Assembly (NCBI GenBank): GCA_027486765.1
Contig: JAIXOO010000429.1
Span: 1 to 54,249 of the forward strand
DNA: 54,249 bases
Direction: 5' to 3'
Origin: Saprospiraceae bacterium
GTDB lineage: Bacteria; Bacteroidota; Bacteroidia; Chitinophagales; Saprospiraceae
Shown one piece after another: positions 18,001 to 26,179 of the stretch. Positions within the stretch are counted from its first letter, which is position 1, and each line of letters begins with the position of its first letter. Made by a program: the position numbers and the translations under genes. The notes beneath the pieces were generated by a model. The model saw only the letters and a list, made by a program, of their open reading frames with translations. It searched no databases and was not told the DNA's origin.

Positions 18001-18642
18001 GCGCCAAAGTTGGCCATCGGAGAGTACGTAGGTAAAGGGCAAGTAGGTTTGTAGTCCATTGACATTGAAATATTTGTTGACCAGTTCCCACTTCCCAGCA
18101 CTGCCCTGGAGCAAACCCTGATCGGTACCCACCCAAACCTTGTTGTAGCTATCGGCATAGATCAAGGTAATGTGATTGGAGCGCAATTTTGAATTGGCGG
18201 TGGTATACGCGTTGAGCAATTGTAAACTAGGTTTGGTTTTGAGTTCAAAAAAACCACTGCCATTGGTGCCCAGGATCAGTACGTCTTTTTGGGCATCGTA
18301 GTAGCCGGTGCTCAGTTGGGTGGTGGCGTTGAGTTTGATTTTGAGCAAACTTTGCAGTTGATCCACATTCCAACGCACATCAGCATTGCCTCCGGCCAGC
18401 GCCAGGAGGGATTGCTCCCCAGCTTTTAAGGGCAATTTGGTGGCTAAATCGAGGGCTTTCACCTGGTACACATCGCTGCCATTGCCGACCCATTTTTGAT
18501 TGGATTCATCTACAAAAATATTGCGAATGCTTTGGTCAGGTTCGATGGCCAGGCAACGAATCACCTGCATGGGGTCGTTTTGGGCAAAAAGGCCAGAAAA
18601 ACCAAACAACAGAAAGTAAAAACGGACTAAAGTAGGTCTCAT
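15058..18642 (-). CDS. Propeller-SprB-repeat-OmpA surface protein
   Basis: The 1194-residue protein starts at MRPTLVRFYFLLFGFSGLFAQ (signal peptide). An in-frame ATG two codons earlier (18648) is possible, and one at 18723 is too far upstream. Residues about 25-315 form a two-component-regulator-type beta-propeller (NQKWVGNGSDVYQV, VWVGTDQGLL, IWVGTDDKGVYLV). Ten SprB-like repeats follow (about 310-1050) that alternate between two types of about 77 and 73 residues. The C-terminus (about 1075-1194) is an OmpA peptidoglycan-binding domain (FDIDSINI, VGGHTNG, LSTARAKSVAEYL, GYGRTIPIATN, NQRVEI). The protein is probably outer-membrane or periplasmic, with the OmpA end holding the cell wall. It follows the HMG-CoA lyase gene by 84 bp. 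Confidence 0.88.
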   Translation of the reverse strand: MRPTLVRFYFLLFGFSGLFAQNDPMQVIRCLAIEPDQSIRNIFVDESNQKWVGNGSDVYQVKALDLATKLPLKAGEQSLLALAGGNADVRWNVDQLQSLLKIKLNATTQLSTGYYDAQKDVLILGTNGSGFFELKTKPSLQLLNAYTTANSKLRSNHITLIYADSYNKVWVGTDQGLLQGSAGKWELVNKYFNVNGLQTYLPFTYVLSDGQLWRWDGKGDWEDYGFDERMVEGSIEAFALDVQGRFWIASEILARYDPESDKFQTFGPADYYTSQFPSVITLDKEGAIWVGTDDKGVYLVEKASAMTLNLITGIVAGCDPKGMTVKAKITGGKAPFTYQWSNGQNTETAKDLGPGEYAVTVTDAAGLSKNSRAVLPDPRITLKVSQQSEESGANAKDGVAAAIATGGSPSYSYLWDNGETSNIATKLTEGAHTVTVKDKLGCSVEGKINITQKTAALRVLIAEKQKLNCNGDKNAAIALTVSGGKAPFQYQWSSPGLSGETPSGLVAGDYQVTVTDATGQKNSGTIKIEQPAALSLNLRVQTPASTNNADGKAQAQVSGGTAPYTYSWDNGENTTLASKLAPGQHNVTITDSKGCRTQGSIEISENVLALNASLRETKKLDCAGAKDAALQVEVSGGKAPFTYAWSIAGNSNTQASGLAAGEYSVTVSDATGKNVTATAKIEQPATLQVQVNVTAPASTNNADGKATAQVSGGTAAYTYSWDNGETLPSASKLAPGKHSVTITDAKGCKAESSTEISENILALDVKLTAPTAINCNGAKEGALQATVNGGKGPYTYTWSANGLSGSQVKGLAAGDYSVSVSDATGKTASTTFKLEQPNPIQVKINVLAPASTNTADGKATAQASGGTGAFSYKWDNGETLPSATKLSPGTHTLSVTDAKGCTSTANVDITENILPLVIELEEKSSIPCFGAKSGAILAKVQGGKSPYRFQWSDPNTKDEAAIGLAAGNYTLTVTDATGAQKTAQLSLIQPEAISLSLSKKYGVTAETAKDGLATVQVKGGTGPLKYTWSTGETLPTAQQLGLGKNAVTVTDAKGCTAILALDINKKNIPELTAGRIRNGQAIRVEQLQFDIDSINIKASFVPILDEVFEFLTDNPGITVEVGGHTNGLCQDEFCVKLSTARAKSVAEYLINKGIEAKRVLFKGYGRTIPIATNSTPEGRQKNQRVEIKIVRMNG

Positions 18643-18726
18643 CAGCATGCTTCGTGGAACTGGTTGAACAGAAAATTTGCGGCAATAACGCAAAAAATGT
18701 ATAAAAAAGTGTTTAAAACTCACTAC

Positions 18727-19599
18727 TTAATGTGCTGGGAAAACTTCCTGGGCCTTAGCCAGGGCACGTAGTAAAATTTCTAGATTGATGCCAGTAGGCT
18801 CAGCGACCTCATGAAAATAGGCGATCATGTTTTCAGTGGGCATGTTTCCGGTTAAATCGTCTTTGGCCATTGGGCAGCCACCGTAACCCTTGATGGCACC
18901 ATCATAGCGGCGGCAACCACTTTGATACGCAGCTTCAATTTTTTCGTGCCAAAGTTGAGGGACGGTATGAAAATGGGCACCAAACTCCAGCTCGGGATAA
19001 GCGACAATCAACTCCGAAAAAATGTAACGAATACTTTGAGGAGTAGCTACGCCAATGGTATCGGAAAGCTGAAAGATGTTGATGTCCAGCGCTTGCAATT
19101 GATCCACCCAGGTTTTAACAATTTCGGCATTCCAGGGATCGCCGTAGGGATTGCCAAAGCCCATCGAAATATAGAGCACCAATTGTTTGTTGAAACGCGT
19201 ACAAATGTCTTGAATCTGTTTGACTCGCTCCAGCGACTCCTGAATGGTGGCGTTGGTATTGCGCAATTGGAATGTCTCGGAAATGGAAAAAGGATAGCCT
19301 AAATAATCAATCTCCGTAAAAGCAGCGGCGTCTTCGGCCCCACGGCTGTTGGCTACAATGGCGAGCAATTTGGTTGGATTGCCAGTCAAGTCTAATTTGC
19401 TCAGCACTTCAGCTGTGTCGCGCATTTGGGGAATGGCTTTGGGCGATACAAAACTGCCAAAATCAAGGGTGTCGAAACCCGCCTTGAGCAAGAGGTTGAT
19501 GTAGTTTGCTTTAACCTCCGTTGGGATAAAATCTTTTAAACCCTGCATGGCGTCGCGGGGGCACTCGATGATTTTTAATGGCTTGTTTGGTAGACTCAT
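18727..19599 (-). CDS. Hydroxymethylglutaryl-CoA lyase
   Basis: The 290-residue protein has the HMGL-like TIM-barrel pattern: ECPRDAMQGLKDFIPTEVK at the N-terminus (family PRDG.Q), GFDTLDFGSFVSP, a metal-binding HxH in FGAHFHTVP (about residue 215) and the signature GYGGCPMAKDDLTGNMPTENM (about 240-260) with the catalytic Cys. It cleaves HMG-CoA to acetoacetate and acetyl-CoA in leucine degradation. Related aldolase-like lyases share the fold, but the GGCPMA..GN motif favours HMGL. No other leucine-catabolism gene lies nearby. The OmpA-SprB gene follows on the same strand. Confidence 0.88.
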   Translation of the reverse strand: MSLPNKPLKIIECPRDAMQGLKDFIPTEVKANYINLLLKAGFDTLDFGSFVSPKAIPQMRDTAEVLSKLDLTGNPTKLLAIVANSRGAEDAAAFTEIDYLGYPFSISETFQLRNTNATIQESLERVKQIQDICTRFNKQLVLYISMGFGNPYGDPWNAEIVKTWVDQLQALDINIFQLSDTIGVATPQSIRYIFSELIVAYPELEFGAHFHTVPQLWHEKIEAAYQSGCRRYDGAIKGYGGCPMAKDDLTGNMPTENMIAYFHEVAEPTGINLEILLRALAKAQEVFPAH

Positions 19600-19719
19600 G
19601 TGGCAGTGTTAGCGCGATAAAAATAGTGATTTCTGTGAAATACCAGCAAAGCCCTTAATTTTGCTCAACCACAACACCAGATGATTGTTAGGGTGGTATA
19701 ACGGAAAATACTTTGCATT

Positions 19720-19935
19720 ATGAAAAAGAACGCCGAATGGCTCAGCTTGGTTGGCTTTATCTTGGTAACTTTAGGAATTGGTGCGCTGGCGCTCAGTTTT
19801 GTGGGCCTGCGCTTTTCATTCCTGACTTGGTTGGACGCACCAGGGCATTTCTTTGGCTTTATCGCGCGAACATTAATGGTCGCGGTAGGCTTTTTGCTGG
19901 TTTACATTGCCAAAAGTGACTTTAAAGGAGAATAA
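19720..19935 (+). CDS. Small two-helix membrane protein
   Basis: The 71-residue protein starts with MKKNAEWLSLVG. It has two strongly hydrophobic segments, about residues 8-29 (LSLVGFILVTLGIGALALSF) and 47-63 (RTLMVAVGFLLVYIAKS). The C-terminus is charged. No family is recognised. A TACTTTGC sequence just upstream (19708-19715) resembles the -7 box of Bacteroidota promoters. A perfect 11-bp inverted repeat follows at 19973-20005. Confidence 0.65.
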   Translation: MKKNAEWLSLVGFILVTLGIGALALSFVGLRFSFLTWLDAPGHFFGFIARTLMVAVGFLLVYIAKSDFKGE

Positions 19936-19972
19936 ATGTAGCAGATCGGAATCGACGAGTAGAGAGCATGTA

Positions 19973-20005
19973 GGCGTCAGATCAATTTGATGAAGATCTG
20001 ACGCC
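19973..20005. repeat. Perfect inverted repeat downstream of the small membrane protein
   Basis: GGCGTCAGATC and GATCTGACGCC form an 11-bp stem with an 11-base loop. There is no T run after it, so it is either a processing or Rho-independent-like 3' hairpin or a small palindromic repeat. Confidence 0.65.
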
Positions 20006-20511
20006 AATTATACCCAATTTGAGGGGGACCTTTGTGATCATTTCCTGAGTAGTTTAGGGAAAAAAATGCTTAGTGTAAAATTAACTTGGAAAAAGTAGTT
20101 CACTCAGGGCCGAAAAAGTAGTACAGTGTTCTAAAACTTAGGAACAAGGGATTATATGAATACAAAAAAAAAGCGTTTTTTACATTTGCATGTAATGAAC
20201 AAAAGTAAAAAAACCCCTCCCTCAAAACTAAAATTAGCGTGCTAAAAGATGAGGGAGGAGGAGTTAATAAAAAAAAGAGGGAACTTCACGAAAATTTGTG
20301 CTAGTCGCACTACAGTGTTCAATTGTTTCTTCCGTGATGGTGATTCAAGTAAATAAGCGTTGCACTTTGGTTTTGGGAATAGGCGTTTGTAGGAAAGTTG
20401 AAGGAAAGAATGCCTTTCACAAGTCTACGATGCAAATATGAAGGCTTTTTTTTTTTTTGCCGCGATTGAAATTGTGAATAGAGTTAACTAAATTTGTGGA
20501 CACTTTTTTTT
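20006..20511. other. AT-rich region upstream of the IS481-like gene
   Basis: I see no coding sequence in about 500 bp. Features are a stem from CCCCTCCCTC (about 20214-20224) and GAGGGAGGAGG (about 20250-20261), two copies of ACAGTGTTC (about 20133 and 20312), a run of about ten T at 20446-20458, and TTGTGGACACTTTTTTT directly before the ATG of the next gene. The last resembles the end sequence of some IS3/IS481-like elements, but no matching second end is visible. Confidence 0.55.
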
Positions 20512-21498
20512 ATGCCAAAAAGTAAAAAAGGAATAAATCATCTGGAGATCATTAGGGCGAGTAAAAATGTGCGCGCCGCTTGTCAGGCTCTGGGCATTAG
20601 CCGCAGCCAGTATTATAAATTGCTCAAAAATCCAGAACCAGCTGCGCCCAAACCTTACGAGCCACTAAAAATGGGGGATGAAGCTGTAGCCAAAATCTTG
20701 GATTTGGCGCTATCGTATCCTTTCGGATGCCATGGAATCAGCGACAAACTGATGGGAGAAGGGGTGAGGGTCTCATCGGTAAGTGTACAAAAAATACTCA
20801 AGCTCCACGAATTAGGATCGGCAACAGCACGGTTCAAAGCTTTGGAAAAAAAAATACTTGAAACTCCTGAATATTTCCTCAATCCGGAACAAAAAGAATT
20901 TGTGGGCAAACACAACCCGCCACTTTTGGAGTTGTACCGCAACATCCAGTCACCAGGGGATTTAATCACGGTCTTTTCTAGTTTTTTAGGCCAATGGCCC
21001 TGGTTGGGTAAAGTGTACCTCTACTTTGGAATGGATGCCTATTCGGGCTATGTACAGGCTATGGTGACCTATACCGCAGATAAATACCTATGTGCTGAAT
21101 TTTTGAAAGAAACCATTTTCCCTTTTTATGAAGACAACGGGATTGTCATCAGGCAGGTAGAAACAAGTGATGACCCTGAATTTTTTAGTTACGGTAGCCA
21201 TCCATTTAGTTCTTTTTTGCGCAATTTAAGTGATGTGAAATACCTGCGTACAACAGTGGGAGGTATTAAAACAAACGGCTTTAGCCAAAAATGGGGTCAA
21301 TACCTGCAGCAATACATTGTGCCCGAATTGAAAAGGAAAAAAGCGGATTATCAGGATTTGGAGCAGTTGAACGAGGATGTTCAGCGCCTGATCAGCCAAT
21401 ACAACCAGGAGTTCAACCCTGACACAAGAACTTTTTTTTGGGGTCACCCTTTTGACCAAAAAATTCCAATTCAGCGTTTAACTTCTAACTCAGTTTAG
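20512..21498 (+). CDS. IS481-like transposase homologue without the DDE catalytic residues (probably domesticated)
   Basis: The 328-residue protein is colinear with IS481-family transposases. An N-terminal helix-turn-helix (about 8-40, AACQALGISRSQYYKLLK) is followed by a second HTH (CHGISDKL..EGVRVSSVSVQKILKLHEL), a linker and an rve-like RNase H domain (about 145-310, LGKVYLYFGMDAYSGYV). Against the remembered family pattern PGELWQQDTFYVG / TDNGREF / TNGFVERF, this protein has PGDLITVFSSFLG, TSDDPEF and TNGFSQKW. The three catalytic positions therefore become F155, S219 (or a shifted D220/D221) and Q259. The frame is intact. The start is the ATG at 20512; TTG at 20494 is less likely. The gene converges with the response regulator, overlapping by 4 bp. 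No terminal repeats or target duplication are evident. Confidence 0.8.
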   Translation: MPKSKKGINHLEIIRASKNVRAACQALGISRSQYYKLLKNPEPAAPKPYEPLKMGDEAVAKILDLALSYPFGCHGISDKLMGEGVRVSSVSVQKILKLHELGSATARFKALEKKILETPEYFLNPEQKEFVGKHNPPLLELYRNIQSPGDLITVFSSFLGQWPWLGKVYLYFGMDAYSGYVQAMVTYTADKYLCAEFLKETIFPFYEDNGIVIRQVETSDDPEFFSYGSHPFSSFLRNLSDVKYLRTTVGGIKTNGFSQKWGQYLQQYIVPELKRKKADYQDLEQLNEDVQRLISQYNQEFNPDTRTFFWGHPFDQKIPIQRLTSNSV

Positions 21499-22181
21499 TT
21501 GAAACCAAAAAAACGAACCTTCCATGTTTGGTACTTGCGAATCATTTCTTTGCGGTTATTGACATGCAGCATTTTATAAATTGTGCGGATTTCACGAGTA
21601 ATGTCTTTGATGTCGCGTCGCATATTTTCAGCCAGTTCTTCATAGGAGTAGGGCGTCTCATTGACTTCCCCTTCAAGCATGGTATCCAGGATTTTGGATT
21701 GTATTGGACTGAGTTTGACTTTATTTGAATCAGATTCCTGACTTCGAAAAACATCTAAAATACGGCGCATCAGGGCTCCACTGAAAGGCCGGCCATTTTC
21801 CAGTGCTAAATCATGTAAGTGGCGCATGAACACAGCATCAGGGTCAGTTTTTAGCAGGTAACTATCGGCACCTGCACAGAGAGCTTCGAACAAATACAGG
21901 TCATCCACATACACGGTCGCGATCATAAAAAGCAAATCGGGACGCTTGTGTTTGATTTGTTGCATGCTGGCAATGCCGTTGATGTGACCTTTGGGCATCC
22001 CAATGTCCTGAATGACTACTTTGATACGTGGATCGGAGATAAGCGTGTTGGTAGAATCCTCGCAACAGGAAAATTGATGTTCGGGCAAACACACAAAGGA
22101 CTCAGTAGTATTGATCAAACGGCTGTACCTCACGCGAAAATCATCCAGATCTTCCACGATGGCTACGTGAATTTTTTCCAT
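21495..22181 (-). CDS. Response regulator with LuxR-like output domain
   Basis: This 228-residue NarL-type regulator has a receiver domain (about 4-130) with acidic pocket E10/D11, phospho-acceptor D59 (VVIQDIGMP), a Thr in MIATVYVDD and a conserved Lys in YLLKTD. The C-terminus (about 165-228) is a winged or LuxR-like HTH with LSPIQSKILDTML and LHVNNRKEMIRKY, somewhat divergent from standard GerE. The start MEKIHVAIVEDLDDF at 22181 is chosen; the longer frame reaching 22304 runs into the kinase gene. It follows the kinase by 38 bp, so the pair is an operon and presumably cognate. Confidence 0.9.
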   Translation of the reverse strand: MEKIHVAIVEDLDDFRVRYSRLINTTESFVCLPEHQFSCCEDSTNTLISDPRIKVVIQDIGMPKGHINGIASMQQIKHKRPDLLFMIATVYVDDLYLFEALCAGADSYLLKTDPDAVFMRHLHDLALENGRPFSGALMRRILDVFRSQESDSNKVKLSPIQSKILDTMLEGEVNETPYSYEELAENMRRDIKDITREIRTIYKMLHVNNRKEMIRKYQTWKVRFFGFN

Positions 22182-22219
22182 GTCTTCAACTTTCCAAGTT
22201 CCCAAACGCTTACAATATT

Positions 22220-25200
22220 TTACAACAGCAACAACCGTGTAAAGTTGAAGAAAATTTTGCGCTTTGGTTTTATTTTTTGCAAGAAAATTGAAATAATCAC
22301 GCAAGTCCCTTGGTTATTGACCCATTTGATTTCACCTCCAATGCTATTCATCCGGCTCAACATATTGCCCAATCCATTGCCCGATTCTTGGATGCTTACA
22401 GTAGGTCTGATTTGCGCAATTTGTGCTTCAGACATACCTTTGCCATCATCTTGAACAACAATGTTCAATTTCCCCCCATCAACCCCAATGTGGATTAAAA
22501 CGCTGCTTGCCTGAGCGTGTTTGAGGATATTTCCCAGGGCCTCTTGTACCACCAAGCGCAGCTGATTTTTGTATTTCCCTGCTACCCAAGCATAAGGAAT
22601 GCTGGAATCGAGTTTGGCGGAAAACCCTAGATTTGTTCCAATGTTTCTTTTGCTTTCGGCGATGAGCTGGTGCAAAAATTCTATGAGGGTACTGTCTGCT
22701 TCGGTACTGTTGCGTACGGCGGCAGAGATCCGTTTGAACAATTGCAAGGCTTGTTCGGAAATGCTCAAAGCCTTTGCTTTGGCTTCAGGATGAGGAATTT
22801 CCCGTTCGGCAAAAGTTTGAAAATCCTGGAAAAAAACGACTTTTCCACTGGTGAGGTCGTGGATATCGCGCAGGATTCGTTCCTGTTCTTCGTTGCGGAT
22901 GCGGGCATCGCGCAGTTGGGCCCGCAAATACCATTGTACCAGGCCAAACAGCATAAACAAGACTACAATAGAGGCTGGTACAATAAACCACCAACGCATC
23001 CAAAAGGGCGGAGTGATTTCTAACGTAAATTTTTGTTCCCAAGGACTCCAATCACCGTGCGCATTTGCGGCCCTGGCCATCAAACGATATTTGCCTGGAG
23101 CCAGCTTGCCATACCGTATTTCGCTAAACTGATTGCGGGTGGCAGTTTCTATCACTTTTTCCTGGCCTTCCAGGTAATACTGGATTTTTACATTTGTAGG
23201 CATACTAAATTCAATCGCCACTAAGCGCAAGGCTATAGAGTTTTGATTGTATCTCAATTTAAAATAATTTTTTTCTAGAATTGATGTATCGGTCGGAAAC
23301 AAAGCATGATAGGGGCGCCCTTGCACCATCAATCGGGTCAGGCTGATTTTGGGTAGCGGCAGATTTTTTTCTAAATCTTCGGTATTAAATTGGGTCAGTC
23401 CAAAACGACCACCAATGATGTAGTTGTTTTTGTTCAAGGGGCGCAGGGTTCCAAATTGGAACGGCGCGGAGAAAAATCCCTCTTTTTGAGAAAAAATCCG
23501 CAAGGGTTTGCCGGAGGAATTGAAACTCAACAATTGGGTATTGGCACTGATCCAGATGATTCCCCGCTTATCTTGAGCGATACCCGTCAGCGAGCTGGAG
23601 GGCCAATCTGCGGGGGGGATAAAATTTTCGATGGTCAATTGTTTGCGGTCAATGAGTGTAATTCCAATGTCGCTCACCATCCAAACTTTGTTGCTGCCAC
23701 GTGGAATAATTTGTCCACCAACTCTACCATTCAAAGAGAAAGACTTTTCTTTTTTCCGGTTTTTATAAATGTGAAAAGTGCTAGCGTTTTCATGCAAATA
23801 CATCCGTTGATGAATACTGTCTTCCCAAATGTTGTACACACCCAAAAGTGAATCGAGCTGGTCGCCTAAGGGCTCTTTTTGTTTTTTTGTAAGGTTCAAT
23901 CGTTTGGTATCGGATAAGCCTGACACCCAGTAAGTATTGTTCATGCTTCGATAAAGCCCTAAGGTGGGTTCATTCGTATTCAGATATAAAGTTAGTTTTT
24001 TTGACTGAGGATGGTAATGGTAAATCTTTTGATCGGTGAGCACCCAGATCAACTTCAAATGCTTGTCGGTGTATAACCCTGTAACGTATTCATCTAGAGG
24101 GAAATGTTGTTGAATTTTTTGGCCGTCAAATAAATAAAGTCCTCCTTGGCCAGCAATTAGCATTTCTTGGGCATTGATCACCTCCAGGTATTCTATGCCG
24201 AAATCCATAGGAATAAACTGGGCCTTAATCAATTCTGGGTTTGTAAAACACAAGCCTTCATCATAAACCAAGCCCCAAAGTATCCCGTCACGATCCAAAA
24301 CCAACTCGCTGAACTTTTGATGAGAGATGATATTTGAATTGAGCCTGCCAGACCAATCGTTGACTTTAGTGTGTTTACCCGTTGTCAAATCGAAGTAATA
24401 CAGGGCTTCATAGGTACTGCACAACAACAAATGTGGTTTGATGAAAATGGCATAGGTGAAATGAGGGGCAGTGGGTAAGGTGAATAAATCCTGGAGTTGT
24501 TTTTTGACGGTATCAAATACTTTTAATCCTACGGAGGTACACAAGATGTACTTGTTTTTTTGACCCGGATAAGGGAGTACCTGTCGAATATCGTATGCTG
24601 CCTGATCGGTTTCGGTATTGGAAAAATACAAACGACTTGAGAAGGTTTTTTTTTCACCTAAGGTCCAAATTTTCAAGCCAGGACTATAAAAACGATATTC
24701 AAAAAAACCATTGACTTTCTTTTGAGCATCCAAAATCGGGGAAAATCTTTTTCCACTAATGTGATCATTCCCTGTGGAGTAGGGTTGAAAAATCAATTGG
24801 TTTTTTTGGATGGTTTTTTGTAGATCAACGGAATAAAGTCCATTTCCCGCAGTTAACCAAAGCTGATCTTGAGCATCCAGATGGATGAGGCTATAATCAC
24901 TCAAGGTTTCTTCACCATTGACCAATTTGAATCCTCCGAAATTCAGACAAGTATCCCGAAGCCGATCATAACAGTATAATTTTTTTAAGGAGCAAAACCA
25001 CAAGTTTCCTTTTTGATCTTCCACCATTGAGCTTTGCAAATAAGGATCATTGATGCCTTTTTCCAGCCCGTATTTAACGACTTCTGCACCATCGTAGCGG
25101 TAAAGGCCACCTAGTGTTCCTATCCAATTAAAATGACGAGAATCTTTAAAAACGAATACGACTTTGGTATTTTCCAAGCCATTTTGGCTGGTCAATTCGT

Positions 25201-25297
25201 GAAAGAATAAATCATTTTGGCCAAATAAAGGTGAGCACAGCCAAGAGAAAAATAAGCTGAAGAAGAAGAATGAAGAAAATTTGAGCAGTTGAATCAC
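22220..25297 (-). CDS. Propeller-type sensor histidine kinase
   Basis: The 1025-residue membrane kinase opens with a signal sequence (to about 26, LFGQN). A large periplasmic sensor of two-component-regulator propeller repeats follows (about 30-660: WIGTLGGLYRYDG, NLWFCSLKKLYCYD, ILWGLVYDEGLC), then a Y_Y_Y domain (about 690-755). One membrane helix (about 765-787) leads to a HisKA_3-like dimerisation segment with phospho-acceptor His in RILRDIHDLTSG (about 815) and a HATPase domain with N-box QEALGNILKHA, G1 DDGKGM and G2 GNGLGNM. It lacks fused receiver and AraC domains, unlike the hybrid kinases common in Bacteroidota. Its partner is the downstream response regulator. The ligand is unknown. 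Confidence 0.92.
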   Translation of the reverse strand: MIQLLKFSSFFFFSLFFSWLCSPLFGQNDLFFHELTSQNGLENTKVVFVFKDSRHFNWIGTLGGLYRYDGAEVVKYGLEKGINDPYLQSSMVEDQKGNLWFCSLKKLYCYDRLRDTCLNFGGFKLVNGEETLSDYSLIHLDAQDQLWLTAGNGLYSVDLQKTIQKNQLIFQPYSTGNDHISGKRFSPILDAQKKVNGFFEYRFYSPGLKIWTLGEKKTFSSRLYFSNTETDQAAYDIRQVLPYPGQKNKYILCTSVGLKVFDTVKKQLQDLFTLPTAPHFTYAIFIKPHLLLCSTYEALYYFDLTTGKHTKVNDWSGRLNSNIISHQKFSELVLDRDGILWGLVYDEGLCFTNPELIKAQFIPMDFGIEYLEVINAQEMLIAGQGGLYLFDGQKIQQHFPLDEYVTGLYTDKHLKLIWVLTDQKIYHYHPQSKKLTLYLNTNEPTLGLYRSMNNTYWVSGLSDTKRLNLTKKQKEPLGDQLDSLLGVYNIWEDSIHQRMYLHENASTFHIYKNRKKEKSFSLNGRVGGQIIPRGSNKVWMVSDIGITLIDRKQLTIENFIPPADWPSSSLTGIAQDKRGIIWISANTQLLSFNSSGKPLRIFSQKEGFFSAPFQFGTLRPLNKNNYIIGGRFGLTQFNTEDLEKNLPLPKISLTRLMVQGRPYHALFPTDTSILEKNYFKLRYNQNSIALRLVAIEFSMPTNVKIQYYLEGQEKVIETATRNQFSEIRYGKLAPGKYRLMARAANAHGDWSPWEQKFTLEITPPFWMRWWFIVPASIVVLFMLFGLVQWYLRAQLRDARIRNEEQERILRDIHDLTSGKVVFFQDFQTFAEREIPHPEAKAKALSISEQALQLFKRISAAVRNSTEADSTLIEFLHQLIAESKRNIGTNLGFSAKLDSSIPYAWVAGKYKNQLRLVVQEALGNILKHAQASSVLIHIGVDGGKLNIVVQDDGKGMSEAQIAQIRPTVSIQESGNGLGNMLSRMNSIGGEIKWVNNQGTCVIISIFLQKIKPKRKIFFNFTRLLLL

Positions 25298-25404
25298 GGT
25301 TAGTTGGTGTTCTGAATTTCACCAGTAAGGTAGATCACTAAGGTGAAAATCCAGCAGAGAACTACTGAATTTTCGCCTTAACTACGTTTTTTCTCGATCA
25401 ATCT

Positions 25405-26079
25405 TTAGATTCTCCACCATGGTGGACAAGGATAGGCGAGAAAAAATTGGGCCCCATCGGCAAATCCTTTCCCGGGGATGTCATTTACGATGTTGAGGTT
25501 GTAATAAACTGCTGTTGTTGCAGGAGGGACGATCATCCCGTAATCAACCTTCACCTGATAGGCTTTAAGTCCGACTACACCGGAAGTAGCTACCAAAAGC
25601 TGCACTTGACTTTCGAGCAAAACGGCAAAAGTATAAGCCTGAGCTACACCATTCGCCAGAGCAGGGTCTTTTTTAAAGGTCTTTAAAAAAGTCTCATCAA
25701 AAAAATCCTCTCCGGTTAATGTTCCTGGAAAATGATTGCCCGGCAAATTCAGTGGTATAGCCTCGTAAGGAAAAATAATACAAGCTTTGGCAACCAAGCG
25801 CAATTGATTGGTAGCTGGGTCGGTTTCAGGAAAAAACATCACACCATACTCCAAAAAAGCATTGGATGGTTTGAAATTGCGGTGGGTTTCAATCAGTTGT
25901 AACATGAAGTCTACATCGTCATACGAGAAGTCATAGTGTGCGGGATCAGTCGCCACTACAGTCGGAAGTACAGGTGTGGCAGGTAAATTCAGGGGACTAG
26001 CGTGGCCAAAAATGACTGAAGTCCACAAGGCTAAGAGGGGCATGATCCTCTTTGTGGTTTGGTTCACAGTGTTAAACAT
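25405..26079 (-). CDS. Exported protein of unknown function
   Basis: The 224-residue protein has a cleavable N-terminal hydrophobic segment (MPLLALWTSVIFGHAS, preceded by KR). The mature part is acidic and aromatic with no recognised domain. It contains YDFSYDDVDFMLQLIETHR near residues 50-68 and ends in an unusual FFLAYPCPPWWRI. Translation may start at the first Met (26079) or at the Met just before the hydrophobic core. It lies 107 bp upstream of the kinase gene on the same strand and diverges from the APC permease gene. A role in that sensory operon is possible but unproven. Confidence 0.65.
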   Translation of the reverse strand: MFNTVNQTTKRIMPLLALWTSVIFGHASPLNLPATPVLPTVVATDPAHYDFSYDDVDFMLQLIETHRNFKPSNAFLEYGVMFFPETDPATNQLRLVAKACIIFPYEAIPLNLPGNHFPGTLTGEDFFDETFLKTFKKDPALANGVAQAYTFAVLLESQVQLLVATSGVVGLKAYQVKVDYGMIVPPATTAVYYNLNIVNDIPGKGFADGAQFFLAYPCPPWWRI

Positions 26080-26179
26080 TTTAGTTAATTTAAAATTAGG
26101 GGAAAAATAATTCTTGTGTCTTTGTTATGGGATTGTATTTTTGATTCGAATAGGAAGAAAAATTTCACAAGTATTGAGT

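Noticed and set aside
20494-21498. Intact insertion sequence
   Set aside because: No convincing terminal inverted repeat pair or target duplication was found, and the catalytic residues are missing.
25336-25386. Inverted repeat (AAGGTGAAAATCCAG / CTGAATTTTCGCCTTA) upstream of the kinase gene
   Set aside because: Imperfect pairing. It could be the terminator of the exported orphan gene, but it is too weak to list.
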